Below are positions 22,241 to 35,100 of a stretch of 64,000 bases of DNA, piece by piece. This DNA comes from Elymus sibiricus. Lineage: Eukaryota > Streptophyta > Magnoliopsida > Poales > Poaceae. The stretch lies in the NCBI GenBank assembly GCA_039707655.1, contig CM077666.1, positions 300,664,166-300,728,165 of the forward strand, given 5' to 3'. Position 1 is the first letter of the stretch. Each line of letters opens with the position of its first letter. The position numbers and the translations under genes were made by a program. A model generated the notes under the pieces. The model saw nothing but the letters and a program-made list of their open reading frames with translations. It searched no databases and had not been told where the DNA came from.

Positions 22241-23480
22241 GAGTTATCAAACCCACGAGAGGAAGGCACCCTTGAAGTCGGAAGTTTCTACCAAACTTTT
22301 GCAAGACTATTAATTCCAGTTTTTGACCGGATCAAAATCAAGTTGAAACTGAAAACACTTATAATAAAAATAGGTATGGGTATGAGCACTTTTCTTACAA
22401 CCATATATTTGTGAACGAGATCATTATGATATTAATTTGTGCCCTGGAAGTCATCCATCGAGATGTGCTTGCAATGTATCAAAGTGGGGGATGTGTCCAA
22501 ATTATGTCTTGACTGGCACGCATCCTGTATCAAGAGTCAGTTGTCCAACCGAAAGGCCCTATCCGTCATGTTGGGTTGCCCAGGGAATTAAGATTGAAAT
22601 CAGACAAAAGCATTGGGCGTTTAATGACTACACCCCTTGTATCCCAAGAGATAGGATCCGTGTTACTGTACTAAACCTTTCTGTCACTGGTGTTCAGAAT
22701 AACACTTCACGGTCTCCATGATACTAGGTACCTGCAGGGATGAAGAACACGGACGAGACAAGAGACAACTATGAAGCAATTTTATGTGACACATATGGAA
22801 CATTAATTCAAAGGGCTTCCATCGATCCCTCCAACAAATACATTGGGTTGTAGGGCTATGCCTCAACCCATGACCTTACCGAACTACTCACACATGGAGA
22901 TCAGATCACAAGGAGAAGTCATTGAAGAACACATCATGAAGATTGATTGATAATATGTCTTACAATAGATGTCGAATGTGATACACGATTACAAAGTATG
23001 TGTAGATGGATGAGTGCGACGGTGGTGGAGATGGTGGCTGCTATGGAGATGGGAAATGGCGGTGCCTAGGGTTGCCGATTAGGATGAAGGTCTGGACGAT
23101 GGTTTGCGGCTTCTTCTCTAACTCTTCTGGACTGGGGCCCTTTATAAAGTTTGTTCAGGTGGATCAGGCGATGCCTCTGGCACTCCATACGACCACTCAT
23201 ACGAGCGCGTGCGGTCGTATGGAACGTCGTCTTTTGCTCTGTCTTCTCTAGTGCGCCTCACACTTGATCTCCTCTATCTTCTCTTTACTCATTTCCATGT
23301 ATTGACTTGATTTCGTCCATAAATAGCCCATTTCCTGTGGAAACAAAATAAAGATAGGATATTTGGAATCCTTTGCATTCATTAGTCATTAGTAGCAATA
23401 TTGGAGTGAATATCTCAGTTTTTATGAAATATCTTAGTTTAAACTCAGGATTGATGAGCGTAAAAATAACACTCATGAAC
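22241..23480. other. insert of unclear origin
   Basis: Contains a 94-codon plus frame (22,437-22,721) with seven cysteines and no family I recognise. Further right is an LTR-like stretch (ATAAATAGCCCATTTCC, AACAAAATAAAGATAGG) at 23,315-23,360. No inverted or direct terminal repeats that would define the insert were found by eye. Confidence 0.3.
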
Positions 23481-23832
23481 CACGCCGACCGCACATGGTC
23501 ATCGCTTCGTCGGGCCGAGCTCCTCGCTCCGCCTCATCGGGACCGACCTGGGGGCTGGTACCTCATCCCTCCACGAGCCCGGACCGCGTCATTAACGCCT
23601 GGAACTTAAACCAACTATGTTTCTTTCATGCTTAAACTTTTTTAAGTTTTTTTATTTTTGTTTTGTTCAGTCAGACATTATATATGTACTGAATAAAGGT
23701 GTTTTCCTTTGTTCTTTTTTATCATTCCAAATAATTGACCCAGTTCAATTTTTCCTGGAAGTTTGTTTTCGTTTGTCCAAGCCGGGCTAGGGGCTGTTAA
23801 AGCCATTACTTTAATCTGAACCACAAGCGGGC
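23481..23832. other. continuation of the split LTR-like element
   Basis: CGCCGACCGCACATGG... and GGGCCGAGCTCCTCGC resemble 21,750-22,170. It ends at the LTR starting at 23,833. Confidence 0.35.
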
Positions 23833-25399
23833 TCATACGTCTCCAACGTATCTATAATTTTTGATTGTTTCATGCTATTATATTATCAATCTTGGATGCT
23901 TTATATGCTATTTTACATCATTTTTTGGGACTAACCTATTAACCCAGTGCCCAGTGCCAGTTCATGTTTTTTGCTTGTTTTTGGCTTTTCAGAAAATCAA
24001 TACCAAATAAAGTCCAAACGAAAAAAATCTTTAGATTAATTTTTTCTGGACTAGAAGGGATCCTAGAAGCTTTGGGAGGAGACCAGACGAGATACGAGAG
24101 AGCCACAAGCTCGAGGGGCGCGCCCTAGGGGGGGTAGGCGCGCCCCTGAGCTTGTGGGCCCCACGCAGCTCCGTTTGACCTAATTCCAAGCCTATAAATT
24201 CACATATATTCCCAAACCAATAGAGATCCAGACGATATAACTTTTCCGCCATCGCAAGCTTCTGTTCTTCCGCGATCCCATCTGGAGGCCTTTTCCGGTA
24301 ATCTGCCGGAGGGGGAATCGATCACGGAGGGCTTCTACATCAACCTTGTTGCCCTTCCGATGATGTGTGAGTAGTTCACCACAGACCTACGGGTCCATAG
24401 CTAGTAGCTAGATGGCTTCTTCTCTCTCTTTGATCTTCAATACAATGTTCTCCTCGCTCTCTCTGGAGTTCTATTCGATGTAATCTTCTTTTGCGGTGCG
24501 TTTGTTGAGATTCGATGAATTGTGGGTTTATGATCAGATTATTCATTGAAATTAATTGAGTCTTTTCTGAACTTTATTATGCATGATTGTTATAGCTTTG
24601 TATTTCTCTCCGATCTATCCATTTGGTTTGGCCAACTAGATTGATTTATCTTCAGTGGGAGAGGTGCTTTGTAATGGGTTCAATCTTGCGGTGCTCTATA
24701 TCCTAGTGATAGTATGGGACAAGACACGTATTTGTATTGTTGTCATCAAGGATAAAAACGATGGGGTTTATTCATATTGATTAAGTTTACTTTGTCTACA
24801 TCATGTCATCTTGCTTAAAGCGTTACTATGTTTGTCATGAACTTAATACCATAGATGCATGCTGGATAGTGGTCGATTGGTGGAGTAATAGTAGTAGATG
24901 CAGGCAGGAGTCGGTCTACTTGTCACGGATGTGATGCCTATATACATGATCATTGCCATGAATAACGTCATAACTATGCGCTTTTCTATCAATTGCCCAA
25001 CAGTAATTTGTTTACCCACCGTATGCTATGTGTTCGAGAGAGAGGCCTCTAGTGAAAACTATGGCCCCCGGGTCTACTTTAAACATATTAAAACCCCTAA
25101 AAATTCTTTGTTGCACTTTTTTTTCTTTTTTTTTCTTTTGCAATTTATACTTTTGCCTATACAAGATTTAATCCTTGCAAGTAACGAGTTCAAGGGGATT
25201 GACAACCCTCTTGCCCGCGTTGGGAGCAAGTATTTGCTTTTGTGTGTGCAGGTGCTGTTCACGAGGCTTTGCGTGATTCCCCTATTGGTTTGTTAAACCT
25301 TGGTTCTCACTGAGGGAAATACTTATCTCTACTGTACTAGTTCACCCTTCCTCTTCAGGGAAAATCCCAACGCAGCTCACAAGTAGGAGAAAGAATTTC
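23833..25399 (+). repeat. 5' LTR
   Basis: Starts TCATACGTCTCCAACG, the TG terminus having mutated to TC. It matches 30,202-31,122 from the third base on. The right end is inferred from the primer site; the true CA terminus may be up to 20 bp further left (ACGCAGCTCA at 25,371-25,380). Confidence 0.8.
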
Positions 25400-25417
25400 T
25401 GGCGCCGTTGCCGGGGA
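25400..25417 (+). promoter_or_regulatory. primer binding site, tRNA-Asp
   Basis: TGGCGCCGTTGCCGGGGA is an 18-base perfect complement to the 3' end of plant tRNA-Asp, including CCA. Confidence 0.9.
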
Positions 25418-25625
25418 GACATCATCAAAACCTATCAAGTACCTTTACTCAAACTATCATCTACTTGCTCTACTTTTTATTTGCCTTTTTATTTACCTCT
25501 CTTTTTCATCTCCCTCCACTTCTCTAAAAAATCAAAAATACTAAAAATATTGTGTGTGTTATCTTTGCTTGTGCTACCATGTGCCTTATATTTGCTTGCA
25601 TCTTCGCTTGCTAAAAATTATTGAT

Positions 25626-27363
25626 ATGGATCCTCATCCACTTGCTAATCTTTTCAAACAGTCCAATTATGATGAATCAATTGCTAGTGAGTTGAGTGCA
25701 CTTGATTATCTTTATGAAGTTTTGCTTGAAAATCATGAATCTGAAAATTGTGATGAAGTGTTAAAAGAAGAAATTTATAAAGTGATTCATGATAGCTCCT
25801 TGAATGAACAGCATGATTGCAATGATGTTATTACAAATTCTATTAATGCTAATTGTGCTAATGATATGCAAAACTACAAGCTTGGGGATGATAATTTTTG
25901 CATGTCCACTACTTATTGCAACGATCATGATTGGGGTGATAATGCTTCTTATGATCTTGAAAACTTATTTAAGCCTCATGATGAATATGTTATTGATAAT
26001 AATGTTTGCAATAATATTGAGAGTTGGTTTGGAAGAGTGTCAACTTTAGGTAAAAAGAATCCCACATATTCGGAGAGTGTTCAATCTTATGAAGTTTTTG
26101 ATAAATGTGGGTTTGGAGAGGTCATGACTTTTTTTTTCTCGAATACGCACGAGTGTGCGTACTTTATATTAAAGGAGGAGAGGGGGTAAAGAGCCCCTTC
26201 CACTTGGGATTACAAACTTTGCATGTACACCGAACTCCACACGCAGTCTGCGTACCGTACAATGCTGCTAACTACTCGCGTCACTACCCGCCGTTAGAGC
26301 CACGAGGAACCTATCCATGTCCGTCTTCAGGATACCCGCCGTCTTCCAGGCTCTACACTCAACACCTATCTTACGGATTACGCTCATGGAGGATGGGCTA
26401 GCTCCATTGAAGACGATCGCGTTCCAGTGCTTCCAGATTTCCCACATGACAAGCAGTGTAAGGGCCCGTGTGTCCTTGCTGCCGGTAGCCCTACCATCAA
26501 TGTGTACACACCACTCCAGTAGTCTTGTAGTGCTATTTGGCACCCATTCCTGCTTATTCATCACTCCACATACCCGAGTCCACACCTCCCTAGCGAGGAC
26601 GCACTGGGTGATGATATGGTCCATGCTTTCCTCTGCTTGATCACAAAACGGGCATGCATCTTATTGATCCAGTGCTCGTCGAGCCAGTCTATCTGAGGTC
26701 CAACATCTATTCCGGAGCGCTAGTCACGCAAAGAATCCGCATCTCAATGGCGTCTTTGACTTCCATGTGAACTATGCTGCTGGTGCCACCTCGCGTCCCG
26801 AGAATCTAGCGTTGTATGCCGACTGCACTGAAAATGTTCCGTTCGGGTCTCACGCCCATCGCATCGAGTCGATCCTGTCTTGGTCGAGCTGTACTGTCAT
26901 CATCCGCTCCCATAATATCAGGTACTCGTTTAGCATCAGCGGAGTCAAATCTGGGCCGACGTCCAAGGCCCAAGATCCATGCATCAATCCCTGCTCGACC
27001 GTCCGAAGAGCTCTTGTTGTTGATCCCACTATCTTGGAATATTATAAAACTTTTATGCATAAGGATCACGAAGAGAATATTTTATTTAATAGCTATATTG
27101 TTGAATTTGATTATGATCCTACATGTAATTATTATGAGAGAGGAAAACATTGTTGTAGAAATTTTCACGACACTAAATTATCTCTCTTTGTGTTGAAATT
27201 ATTAATGCTTCATTCTTCCTATTTGCATATGCTAGATATTGCTTGTGTTGATAATTTGTTTTCCTATAAAATGCCTCTGCATAGGAAGTATGTTAGACTT
27301 AAATGTGTTTGTCACATGTTATATGATGCTTTCCTTATGCTTCAATTCTTATCTTTTATATGA
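25626..27363 (+). pseudogene. retroelement ORF of unknown function, split by a LINE
   Basis: ATG at 25,626 opens an acidic, Asn/Asp-rich frame (MDPHPLANLFKQSNYDES...) that runs to about 26,127 (SYEVFDKCGFGEVMT). It resumes after the LINE at about 27,033 (ILEYYKTFMHKDHEEN) and ends TGA at 27,361-27,363. The second part is Cys/His-containing (CNYYERGKHCCRNFH) and hydrophobic. I see no gag, protease or RT motif. I recall this ORF from other Triticeae non-autonomous LTR elements, always without a function. The LINE insertion makes it non-coding as a whole. Confidence 0.6.
26129..27030 (-). mobile_element. 5'-truncated LINE inserted in the retroelement ORF
   Basis: T-run 26,129-26,137 marks the tail of a minus-strand insertion. 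The minus frame 26,268-26,624 encodes the zf-RVT/C-terminal part of ORF2 (CPFCDQAEESMDHIITQCVLA just upstream in the same frame, then LLVMWEIWKHWNAIVFNG). One in-frame stop precedes the CPFC block. The right boundary is approximate, placed where the host ORF resumes. I could not confirm a target duplication. Confidence 0.8.
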
Positions 27364-30187
27364 GCATCATTAAAATCTCGAAGCCTATCTTAATGGCTAT
27401 TAAGAAAGAGCTTGTTGGGAGACAACCCAATAGTTATCTTTATTTTTCCTTTTTCCTTTTTGTGTGCAAACACAATTTTAGCTATTGTTTTGATTGTGTT
27501 TGTATCTTTTAATTAGTGTTTGTGCCAAGTAATGCCTTTTGGATGATTTGGATGATAGTATAATTGATGCTGTTTGAAAACAGAAAGTTTTGCGCCAGTT
27601 TTGGAATTTATATTCTGTACTCGAACGTCAGAAAAATCTGAAATTTTCACACAGTGTTGGGATACAAATTTTTTAAGATTTCCTAAATTTTCTGAATTTT
27701 TGGAGTTACATAAGTATAGATAATATTCTGTCATTGCGTACTATTCTGTTTTAGACAGATTCTGTTTTTATTGCATAGCGTGCTTGTTTTAATGAAACTA
27801 TGGATTATATCGGGGGGTATAAGTCATGGAAGAGTTAGAATACAATAGGTAATATGCAAGAACAATTATGAATGAGTTTATAACAGTACCTAAAGTGGAT
27901 GATTGATTTATTATACTAACGGATCTCACGAAGTTTCTATTGAGTTTTGTGTGCTGAAGTTTTCAAGTTTTGGGTGAGATTACGATGGATGAAGGAATAA
28001 GGAGCGGCAAGACCCTAAGCTTGGGGATGCCCAAGGCACCCCAAGGTAATATTCAAGGAAAACCCAAGCGTCTAAGCTTGGGGATGCCCCGGATGGCATC
28101 CCCTCTTTCGTCTACAATCTATCGGTAACTTACTTGGAGCTACATTTTTATTCATCACATGATATGAGTTTTACTTGGAGCATCTTGTGACATAGTTTTC
28201 TTTTCTTTGTTTTCTTTTTAGTTTGCCACAATCATTGTTTGCTGGACACACCTATTTGAGAGGGACACACATTTATCGTGATTTGTTAGAATACTCTATG
28301 TGCTTCACTTATATCTTTTGAGCTAGGCAGTTGCTCTAGTGCTTCACTTATATCTTTTAGAGCACGGCAGTGGCTATATTTTGTAGAAATAATTGTACTC
28401 TCATGCTTCACTTAAATCTTTTTGAGAGTCTAATAAAAAGTAATGGCAATTTGCATGTGTTATAAGACTAGTCCAGAAAGGATAGGTATTCAAGGGGGGT
28501 ATTATAAAAACTTTCATGTAGATCACTAAATATGAAAACGTATGGTTTAATGATATTGATGTCGTAATATGAAAGGATATTGGTTCATGATCATTGGTTA
28601 GTAGAAATATCGGTATTAAAGCTTGTTATTAACTTCTCATCTAAGTGTTGGTCATGGCATGGTGGGGTGGTTTGAGCATTTTTATGTCTGAAATGAAATT
28701 CTTGAGTGATGTTATAATCGGGGGTGCGCGATGGTTAACTCCTACAAACCTCCTCCCTAGGGGCATGCGAGTAGTGCTTTGCTTTGAGGGCTAATAGGCT
28801 TTGCAATAAGTATGTGAGTTCTTTATGACTAATGTGAGTCCATGGATTATACGCACTCTCACCCTTCCGCAATTTGCTAGCCTCTCCGGTACCGTCCATT
28901 GCCCGATCTCACCTCGAGAGTTGATGCAAACTTCGCCGGTGCATCCAAACCCCGTGATATGATACGCTCTATCACACATAAGCCTCCTTATATATTCCTC
29001 AAAACAGCCACCATACCTATCTATTATGGCATTTCCATAGCCATTCCGAGATATATTGCCATGCAACTTCCACCGTTCCGTCACATGACTTGTGTGTTCA
29101 TCATCATATTGCTTTGCATGATCATATAGAGCTGACATGATATTTGTGGCATAGCCACCATTCATCATTATCATACATGTTACGCTAGATCATTGCACAT
29201 CCTGGTACACCGCCAGAGGCATTCATATAGAGTCATATTGTTCTAGTTTTATCGAGTTGTAAGTAAATAAAAGTGTGATGATCATCATTATTAGAGCATT
29301 GTCCCAGTGAGGAAAGGATGATGGAGACTATGATTCCCCCACAAGTCGGGATGAGACTCCGGACGAAAAATAAAAGAAAAAAAGAGGCCAAAAAGAGCCC
29401 AACAAAAAAAGAAAAAAATGAGAGATAAAGAGAGAAGGGGCAATGTTACTATCCTTTTTCCACACTTGTGCTTTGGAGTAGCACCTTGTTCTTCATATAG
29501 AGAGTCTCCTATGTTGTCACTCTCATATACTAGTGGGAATTTTTCGTTATAGAACTTGGCTTGTATATTCCGATGACGGGCTTCCTCAAATGCCCGAGGT
29601 CTTCATGAGCAAGCAAGTTGGATGCACACCCACTTAGTTTCAGTTGAGCTTTCATACACTTATAGCTCTTAGTGCATCCGTTGCATGGCAGTCCCTACTC
29701 CTCGCATTGATATCGATTGATGGACATCTCCATAGTCCGTTGATCCGCCGAGTTGATGCGAGACTTTCTTCCTTTTGACTTCTCCTATTGATCTCTACCA
29801 CCGCATTCTATTCCACCTATAGTGCTATATCCATGGCTCACGCTCATGTATTACGTGAAGTTGAAAATGCTGAAGCGCGTTAGAAGTACGATCCAATTGC
29901 CTGATTTAACACCGGGGTGCTCATGATTTATATTTATGCGGTGAAGGCGGAGTCATGCCATGCTAACATGATAAAATGAGTGGGGATAACATTCGTTAAG
30001 GATCGTATATTTTGAAAGTTTAATGGTTATGCTTCTTATATTCATGGATATTATTATGTTGATATTATTACTTCATCGTTTCTCAATATTTATACCATAA
30101 AGAGATTACATGATACACATGTTAGGTAGCATTCAACATCAAAAATTCTGTTTTTATCATTTACCTACTCGAGGACGAGCATGAATT
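27364..30187 (+). other. non-coding 3' internal domain of the retroelement
   Basis: No coding frame of note in 2.8 kb. Two additional copies of the polypurine-tract motif AAGCTTGGGGATGC occur at 28,017-28,030 and 28,074-28,087. Confidence 0.7.
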
Positions 30188-30201
30188 AAGCTTGGGGATG
30201 C
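30188..30201 (+). promoter_or_regulatory. polypurine tract
   Basis: AAGCTTGGGGATGC immediately precedes the TGATACG start of the 3' LTR. Confidence 0.75.
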
Positions 30202-31122
30202 TGATACGTCTCCAACATATCTATAATTTTTGATTGTTTCATGCTATTATATTATCAATCTTGGATGCTTTATATGCAATTATATGCTATTTTATATCAT
30301 TTTTTGGGACTAACCTATTAACCCAGTGCCCAGTGCCAGTTCCTGTTTTTTTGCTTGTTTTTGGCTTTTCAGAAAATCAATACCTAATAAAGTCCAGACA
30401 AAAAAATCTTTAAATTAACCTTTTCTAGACCAGAAGGGACCCTAGAAGCTTCGGGAGGAGACCAGACGAGATATGAGAGAGCCATAAGCTCGAGGGGCGC
30501 GCCCCCTGAGCTTGTGGGCCCTACACAGCTCCGTTTGACCTAATTCCAAGCCTATAAATTCACATATATTCCCAAACCAACAGAGAGCCAGACGATATAA
30601 CTTTTCCGCCGCCGCAAGCTTCTGTTCTTCCGCGATCCCATCTGGAGGCCTTTTCCGGTAATCTTCCGGAGGGGGAATCGATCACGGAGGGCGTCTACAT
30701 CAACCTTGCTGCCCTTTCGATGATGTGTGAGTAGTTCACCACAGACCTACGGGTCCATAGCTAGTAGCTAGATGGCTTCTTCTCTCTCTTTGATCTTCAA
30801 TACAATGTTCTCCTCGCTCTCTTTGGAGTTCTATTCGATGTAATCTTCTTTTGCGGTGCGTTTGTTGGGATCCGATGAATTGTGGGTTTATGATCAGATT
30901 ATTCATTGAAATTAATTGAGTCTTTTCTGAACTTTATTATGCATGATTGTTATATATTTGTATTTCTCTCCAGTCTATCCGTTTGGTTTTGCCAACTAGA
31001 TTGATTTATCTTCAGTGGGAGAGGTGCTTTTTAATGGGTACAATCTTGCGGTGCTCTATATCCCAGTGACAGTAGGGGACAAGACACGTATTTGTATTGT
31101 TGCCATTAAGGATAAAAACGAT
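30202..31122 (+). repeat. 3' LTR, interrupted
   Basis: Matches 23,833 onwards for about 920 bp and stops at GGATAAAAACGAT, where the 5' LTR continues GGGGTTTATTC. The remainder of this LTR was not found anywhere to the right in the window. Confidence 0.85.
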
Positions 31123-31439
31123 CACTACAAAAAAAAGACACATCCGTGACATTATGGCCCGAACGAAAACTTTTTCTGTCATGGTTGTGACACTTCTATG
31201 ACAATAATTGTGACAAAACATGTATCATCATAGATGTGGTGGGCTCCTACTTCTATGACAAAAAATTATGACAAAAAATGGGCTTTTCGTCCTGGGCGGG
31301 CCGGAGACGCACCCGCATGACATTCTTTGGGCCGTCCATGATGTAAAAAATCGTGGTAGAAGTGAGGGAGAGGAAATTTTCGGGGAGTTCCCGGTTATGG
31401 TGGGTGGTCGGGCCGAGCGATGCAGTGTGGTTTTGCGTG

Positions 31440-31710
31440 TTTCTCTCTCGTACGCGCGCATGTGTGCGAGGCGCTCGCTAACTGAACCCGAGCGAGGCGT
31501 ACATTCGCTTACTGAACCCGAGCGATCGATCGCCCTCACACTACGTACTGAACACGAGCGATCGATACCTCGCACTACGTACTGAACCCGATCGATCCCT
31601 TCGCTACTAACTGAACCCGAGCGATCCCTTCGCTGCTAACTGAACCCGAGCGATCCCTTCACTGCTAACTGAACCCGATCAATCCTTCTCGCTGCTTACT
31701 GAAGCCGATC
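31440..31710. repeat. tandem repeats of an about 29-bp unit
   Basis: ACTGAACCCGAGCGATCCCT and close variants recur about nine times, in the subterminal zone of the CACTA element. Confidence 0.8.
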
Positions 31711-32156
31711 GAGCCCCCGTGCGAGACGTAGCCAGCCGGTGCTGGGTTGCCTCTCGATGAACAGTGCCCGTTGCTGCCGCGCGCGTGATACACGTAGAAC
31801 GAGCGAGACTTGCATCGATCGAGCCGGTTGGTTGGCTGTGGATGAACAGTTCCCGTTGCTGCCCCCGCTCGTACGCCCCACCCCAGCCGGTGGGGGTTGG
31901 ATGAACAGGACCCCGGCCGTGTAGGCGGTTGGCGCTGGATGAACAGGACCCCGAGGAGGCCGTGCCGCGGTACGCCATACCCCAGCCGGTTGGGGGTGGA
32001 TGAACAGGACCCCGTGGAGGCTGGATGAACAGTAGCCGGTGGAGGCTGGAGGAAGTCGATGGTGGATGAACAGTAGCCCATGGAGTCCCGTTTTGCGGTA
32101 CACCACACCCCTCCCGATGAACAGGACTCCATTTCGACCGTAGGCAGTTGGGTAGA

Positions 32157-35100
32157 TGTGACGCCCCCGACTTAATCGTGCACTAATCATACACGCAAAT
32201 GCACACGATCAAGCCTAGGGACTCACTTGAAGATATCACAACACAACTCTAAACACAAAATAAAATAATACAAGCTTTATATTACAAGCCAGGGGCCTTG
32301 AGGGCTCGAATACATAAGCTTGCGCATACAAGCGTCAGCGAAAGCATTAGATATCTGAGTATAGATATAAAAGATAAACAGAAATGCCTTAAGAAGGCGA
32401 AAATAAACAACGACTCTGATCGAAAGAGGCAAGGCCTCCTGCCTGGGAGCCTCCTAAACTACTCCTGGTCGTCGATGATCTCCACGTCGTAGTAGACTCC
32501 TCCGGGGATCTCCTGCTCCTGGGCTTCGACGTCTGAATTGCAGCAATCGGGTGTGGGGGAAAAGAAGTAGCAAAGCAACCGTGAGTACTCATCCAAAGTA
32601 CTCGCAAGACTGACATCAGAACTATACTAAGTATGCATTGGTTTCAAAGGGAGGCTGTATCTGTGGACAAGACTGCAGAAATGCCAGAATAGAGGGGAAG
32701 GCCTAGCCTATCGAAGACTAGCATCTTCAGCGGTCTTGCAGCATAAGAAGAGGGCAGATTGGCATATTATAAATTATCAAGCATGTTGAAGCAAAGCCCA
32801 GAGATCCTTTCTCGACTCCCTGCGAGAAAGCAATCCCGGAGCTTCCAATTAATTAACAGTATCCAGTTTCAGTAGTAATAGATCGGGATACAACACTGAG
32901 CGTCCTGTTACCGTGGACACGGCTATTCGAATAGATAACTTCCCTGCAGGGGTGCACTACTGTTACCCAGCACGCTCGATTACATCTGGTCGGACACACT
33001 TTCATCGGGTCATGCCTGGCCTCGGGTAATCGACACGAAGCAGCGTCCTACCTAAGCTCAACAGAGAGGTCCCCGCCGGTCTACATCCTAAGAGCTCAGG
33101 GGTCTTGGGCCATCGCCCTGTGCCCTCCGGGTCGTTGTGAGCAGGGTGAATACCAGCGCCATCGGCACGATCCGACCATGCCACAATGCTGAACTGGACG
33201 TCTGACAAAGCTTTCGGGAGAAAAGTACAACGTAGAGGGGCCCATACCCATTATCCCACGTGGTGGTAGTGCGTATAGGGCCAACGACCCACTCAGATCA
33301 ATACCCAAATCCGTTAGCGCATTATTAGGAGCTCGCGGTGACGATCAATACTCCTGTCGTCCCGTCTCGAGGAAGTGCAACAAGGGCCAGGCCCATCCCT
33401 CTCTGGGGCGGTCTCTGCCTGCCCGGTTGCGCCTCGTAATTATCTCGCGGGTACCATCCTGGTCAACCCGACTTCACACCTCTCGCGGGTACCCCTCGGG
33501 GTCGACCCGACTTTACCCGGGGTCTGTAGTAAAAGTAGGGTATCCGTGTGTTCATCACATCAAGGGGGAATCCGAGGAATCACCCTCGATGGATTCCTAC
33601 TCGATGTAATCTGTCAAGGAGAACCAGGAGGAATCACCCTCGATGGGTCCACGCTTGAGGGGTTGCACGACAGTGTCATCATCGGGAAGGGAAGAGCGAG
33701 GAATCACCCTCGGCACTCACCACCGATGGGATATACTACAGAGATATCATCGGGAGTGCAATACGAGGTATCACCCTCGGCACTCGATAGTAGCCCTGCA
33801 GAGTCGTACAACTAAGGGGGGGGGGTTCTGTGTGGTGCTGTGCTGGTCTCAGCCCATCGATCACATCGATCGGGGCATTAGTAACTAAGCGGGGCAACTA
33901 GGGCAAGGTGGAGGCCACAAAAAGATTTACATCCAACCTATACTAAGTATCTCGGATAACAGGTAGGTATCAATAACAGTTACAAAAATAGGCTATGCAG
34001 CAGAATAGGATAAAACAATAGCAGTAGCAATTTCTAATGCAAGCATGAGGGAGAAAGATTAGGTGATATAGGAATGATCAAGGGGGTTTTGCTTGCCTGG
34101 TTGCTCTGCTGAAAAGGACGGGTTGTCGGGGACGTAGTCGATCACAGGGGTAGCGTCAGTCTCGGAGTCTACCGGAGAGAAGAGGGGGAAAGAAACAGTA
34201 AATACAAAGCAAGCAAGGCAATACAGGTGTATGACATGACGATACGCAGTGTTAGAGGTGACCTATCGCAGTACTAAACGTTACCGGCGAAGGGGGAAAA
34301 CATCCGGGAATGTTTTCCCAGCGTTTGGCATTTCGGACAGATGAAACAGAGGGGGGACGGTTCCATGTTCAGCATGCTAGGGGCATGTGACAGATGAACG
34401 GAGTGCGTATTCGGAATCGTCATATTTTTCTGATCGACTTTGATGTATAAAGTTTTTCCATCCGAGCTACGGATGAATTTCTACGAATTTCCGAAGTTTT
34501 CTGAAAATCTCCGAAATTCTGCTAAGTCTAAGAAGCCCTCAGTTTTAAACACCACTTAGCTGTTTTCCGAAGGCTATTGCTATTGTTCTGCACATCCTAT
34601 GATTTTGTGCGTTATATCAATTGTGAGCATTTTTCTGCGATCTACATGTTAGTATCACTTTCATCCATATTAGAGTTCATTTGCTTGATCATCAACAGCT
34701 CTAAAGTAGCTATGAAAATAAAGCTGTTTTTCTGTTTTTTCTGTTGACAGAACTTAGAACTTTGTGATTTTCGTAGGAATTAATCCACACATTATCTGAA
34801 ACTGGTCCAATGGAACAAAATGAAGCTTGTTACGTCTACTTTCTGTTCATATAATTTTTACTCATTTTAGGACTCGTCTTGTCGCTGTTTTGTTGCTGTC
34901 AAAAGAGGTAGTCAACGTAGCAGCAGCAAAGCTAGCTACTGCTACAGTAACTGAATGTTACTGTAGCAGCAGCAGCACAGGCAGAGCAGCAGCTGTAGGC
35001 AGCGAGCAGCAGCGGCAATGGGGCAGCAGCGGCAGCAGCAAAACGGCAGCAGCCAGCGGCAGTAGCAGCCGAAGGCAGTAGTGGCAGCACTTAGCAGCAA

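Larger units (their letters stand above)
23833..31122 (+). mobile_element. non-autonomous LTR retrotransposon (no pol), 3' LTR cut
   Basis: 5' LTR at 23,833 to about 25,399 (first bases TCATACGTCTCC, normally TGATACG). Primer site 25,400-25,417. Internal domain to 30,201. Polypurine tract 30,188-30,201. 3' LTR from 30,202, broken at 31,122 by a CACTA terminus. The two LTR copies align over about 920 bp with scattered substitutions and a short indel near 24,125. The roughly 4.8-kb internal domain encodes one short ORF and no protease, RT, RNase H or integrase, so it depends on another element. The TGATACGTCTCC start is common to several Triticeae gypsy families. Confidence 0.85.

Noticed and set aside
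25400..25417. tRNA-Asp gene fragment
   Set aside because: Only the 18-base 3' complement is present, directly after an LTR; it is a primer site.
31665..32190. Three overlapping minus frames of 99-164 codons
   Set aside because: They arise from short GC-rich CACTA subterminal repeats and read the same repeat in different frames.
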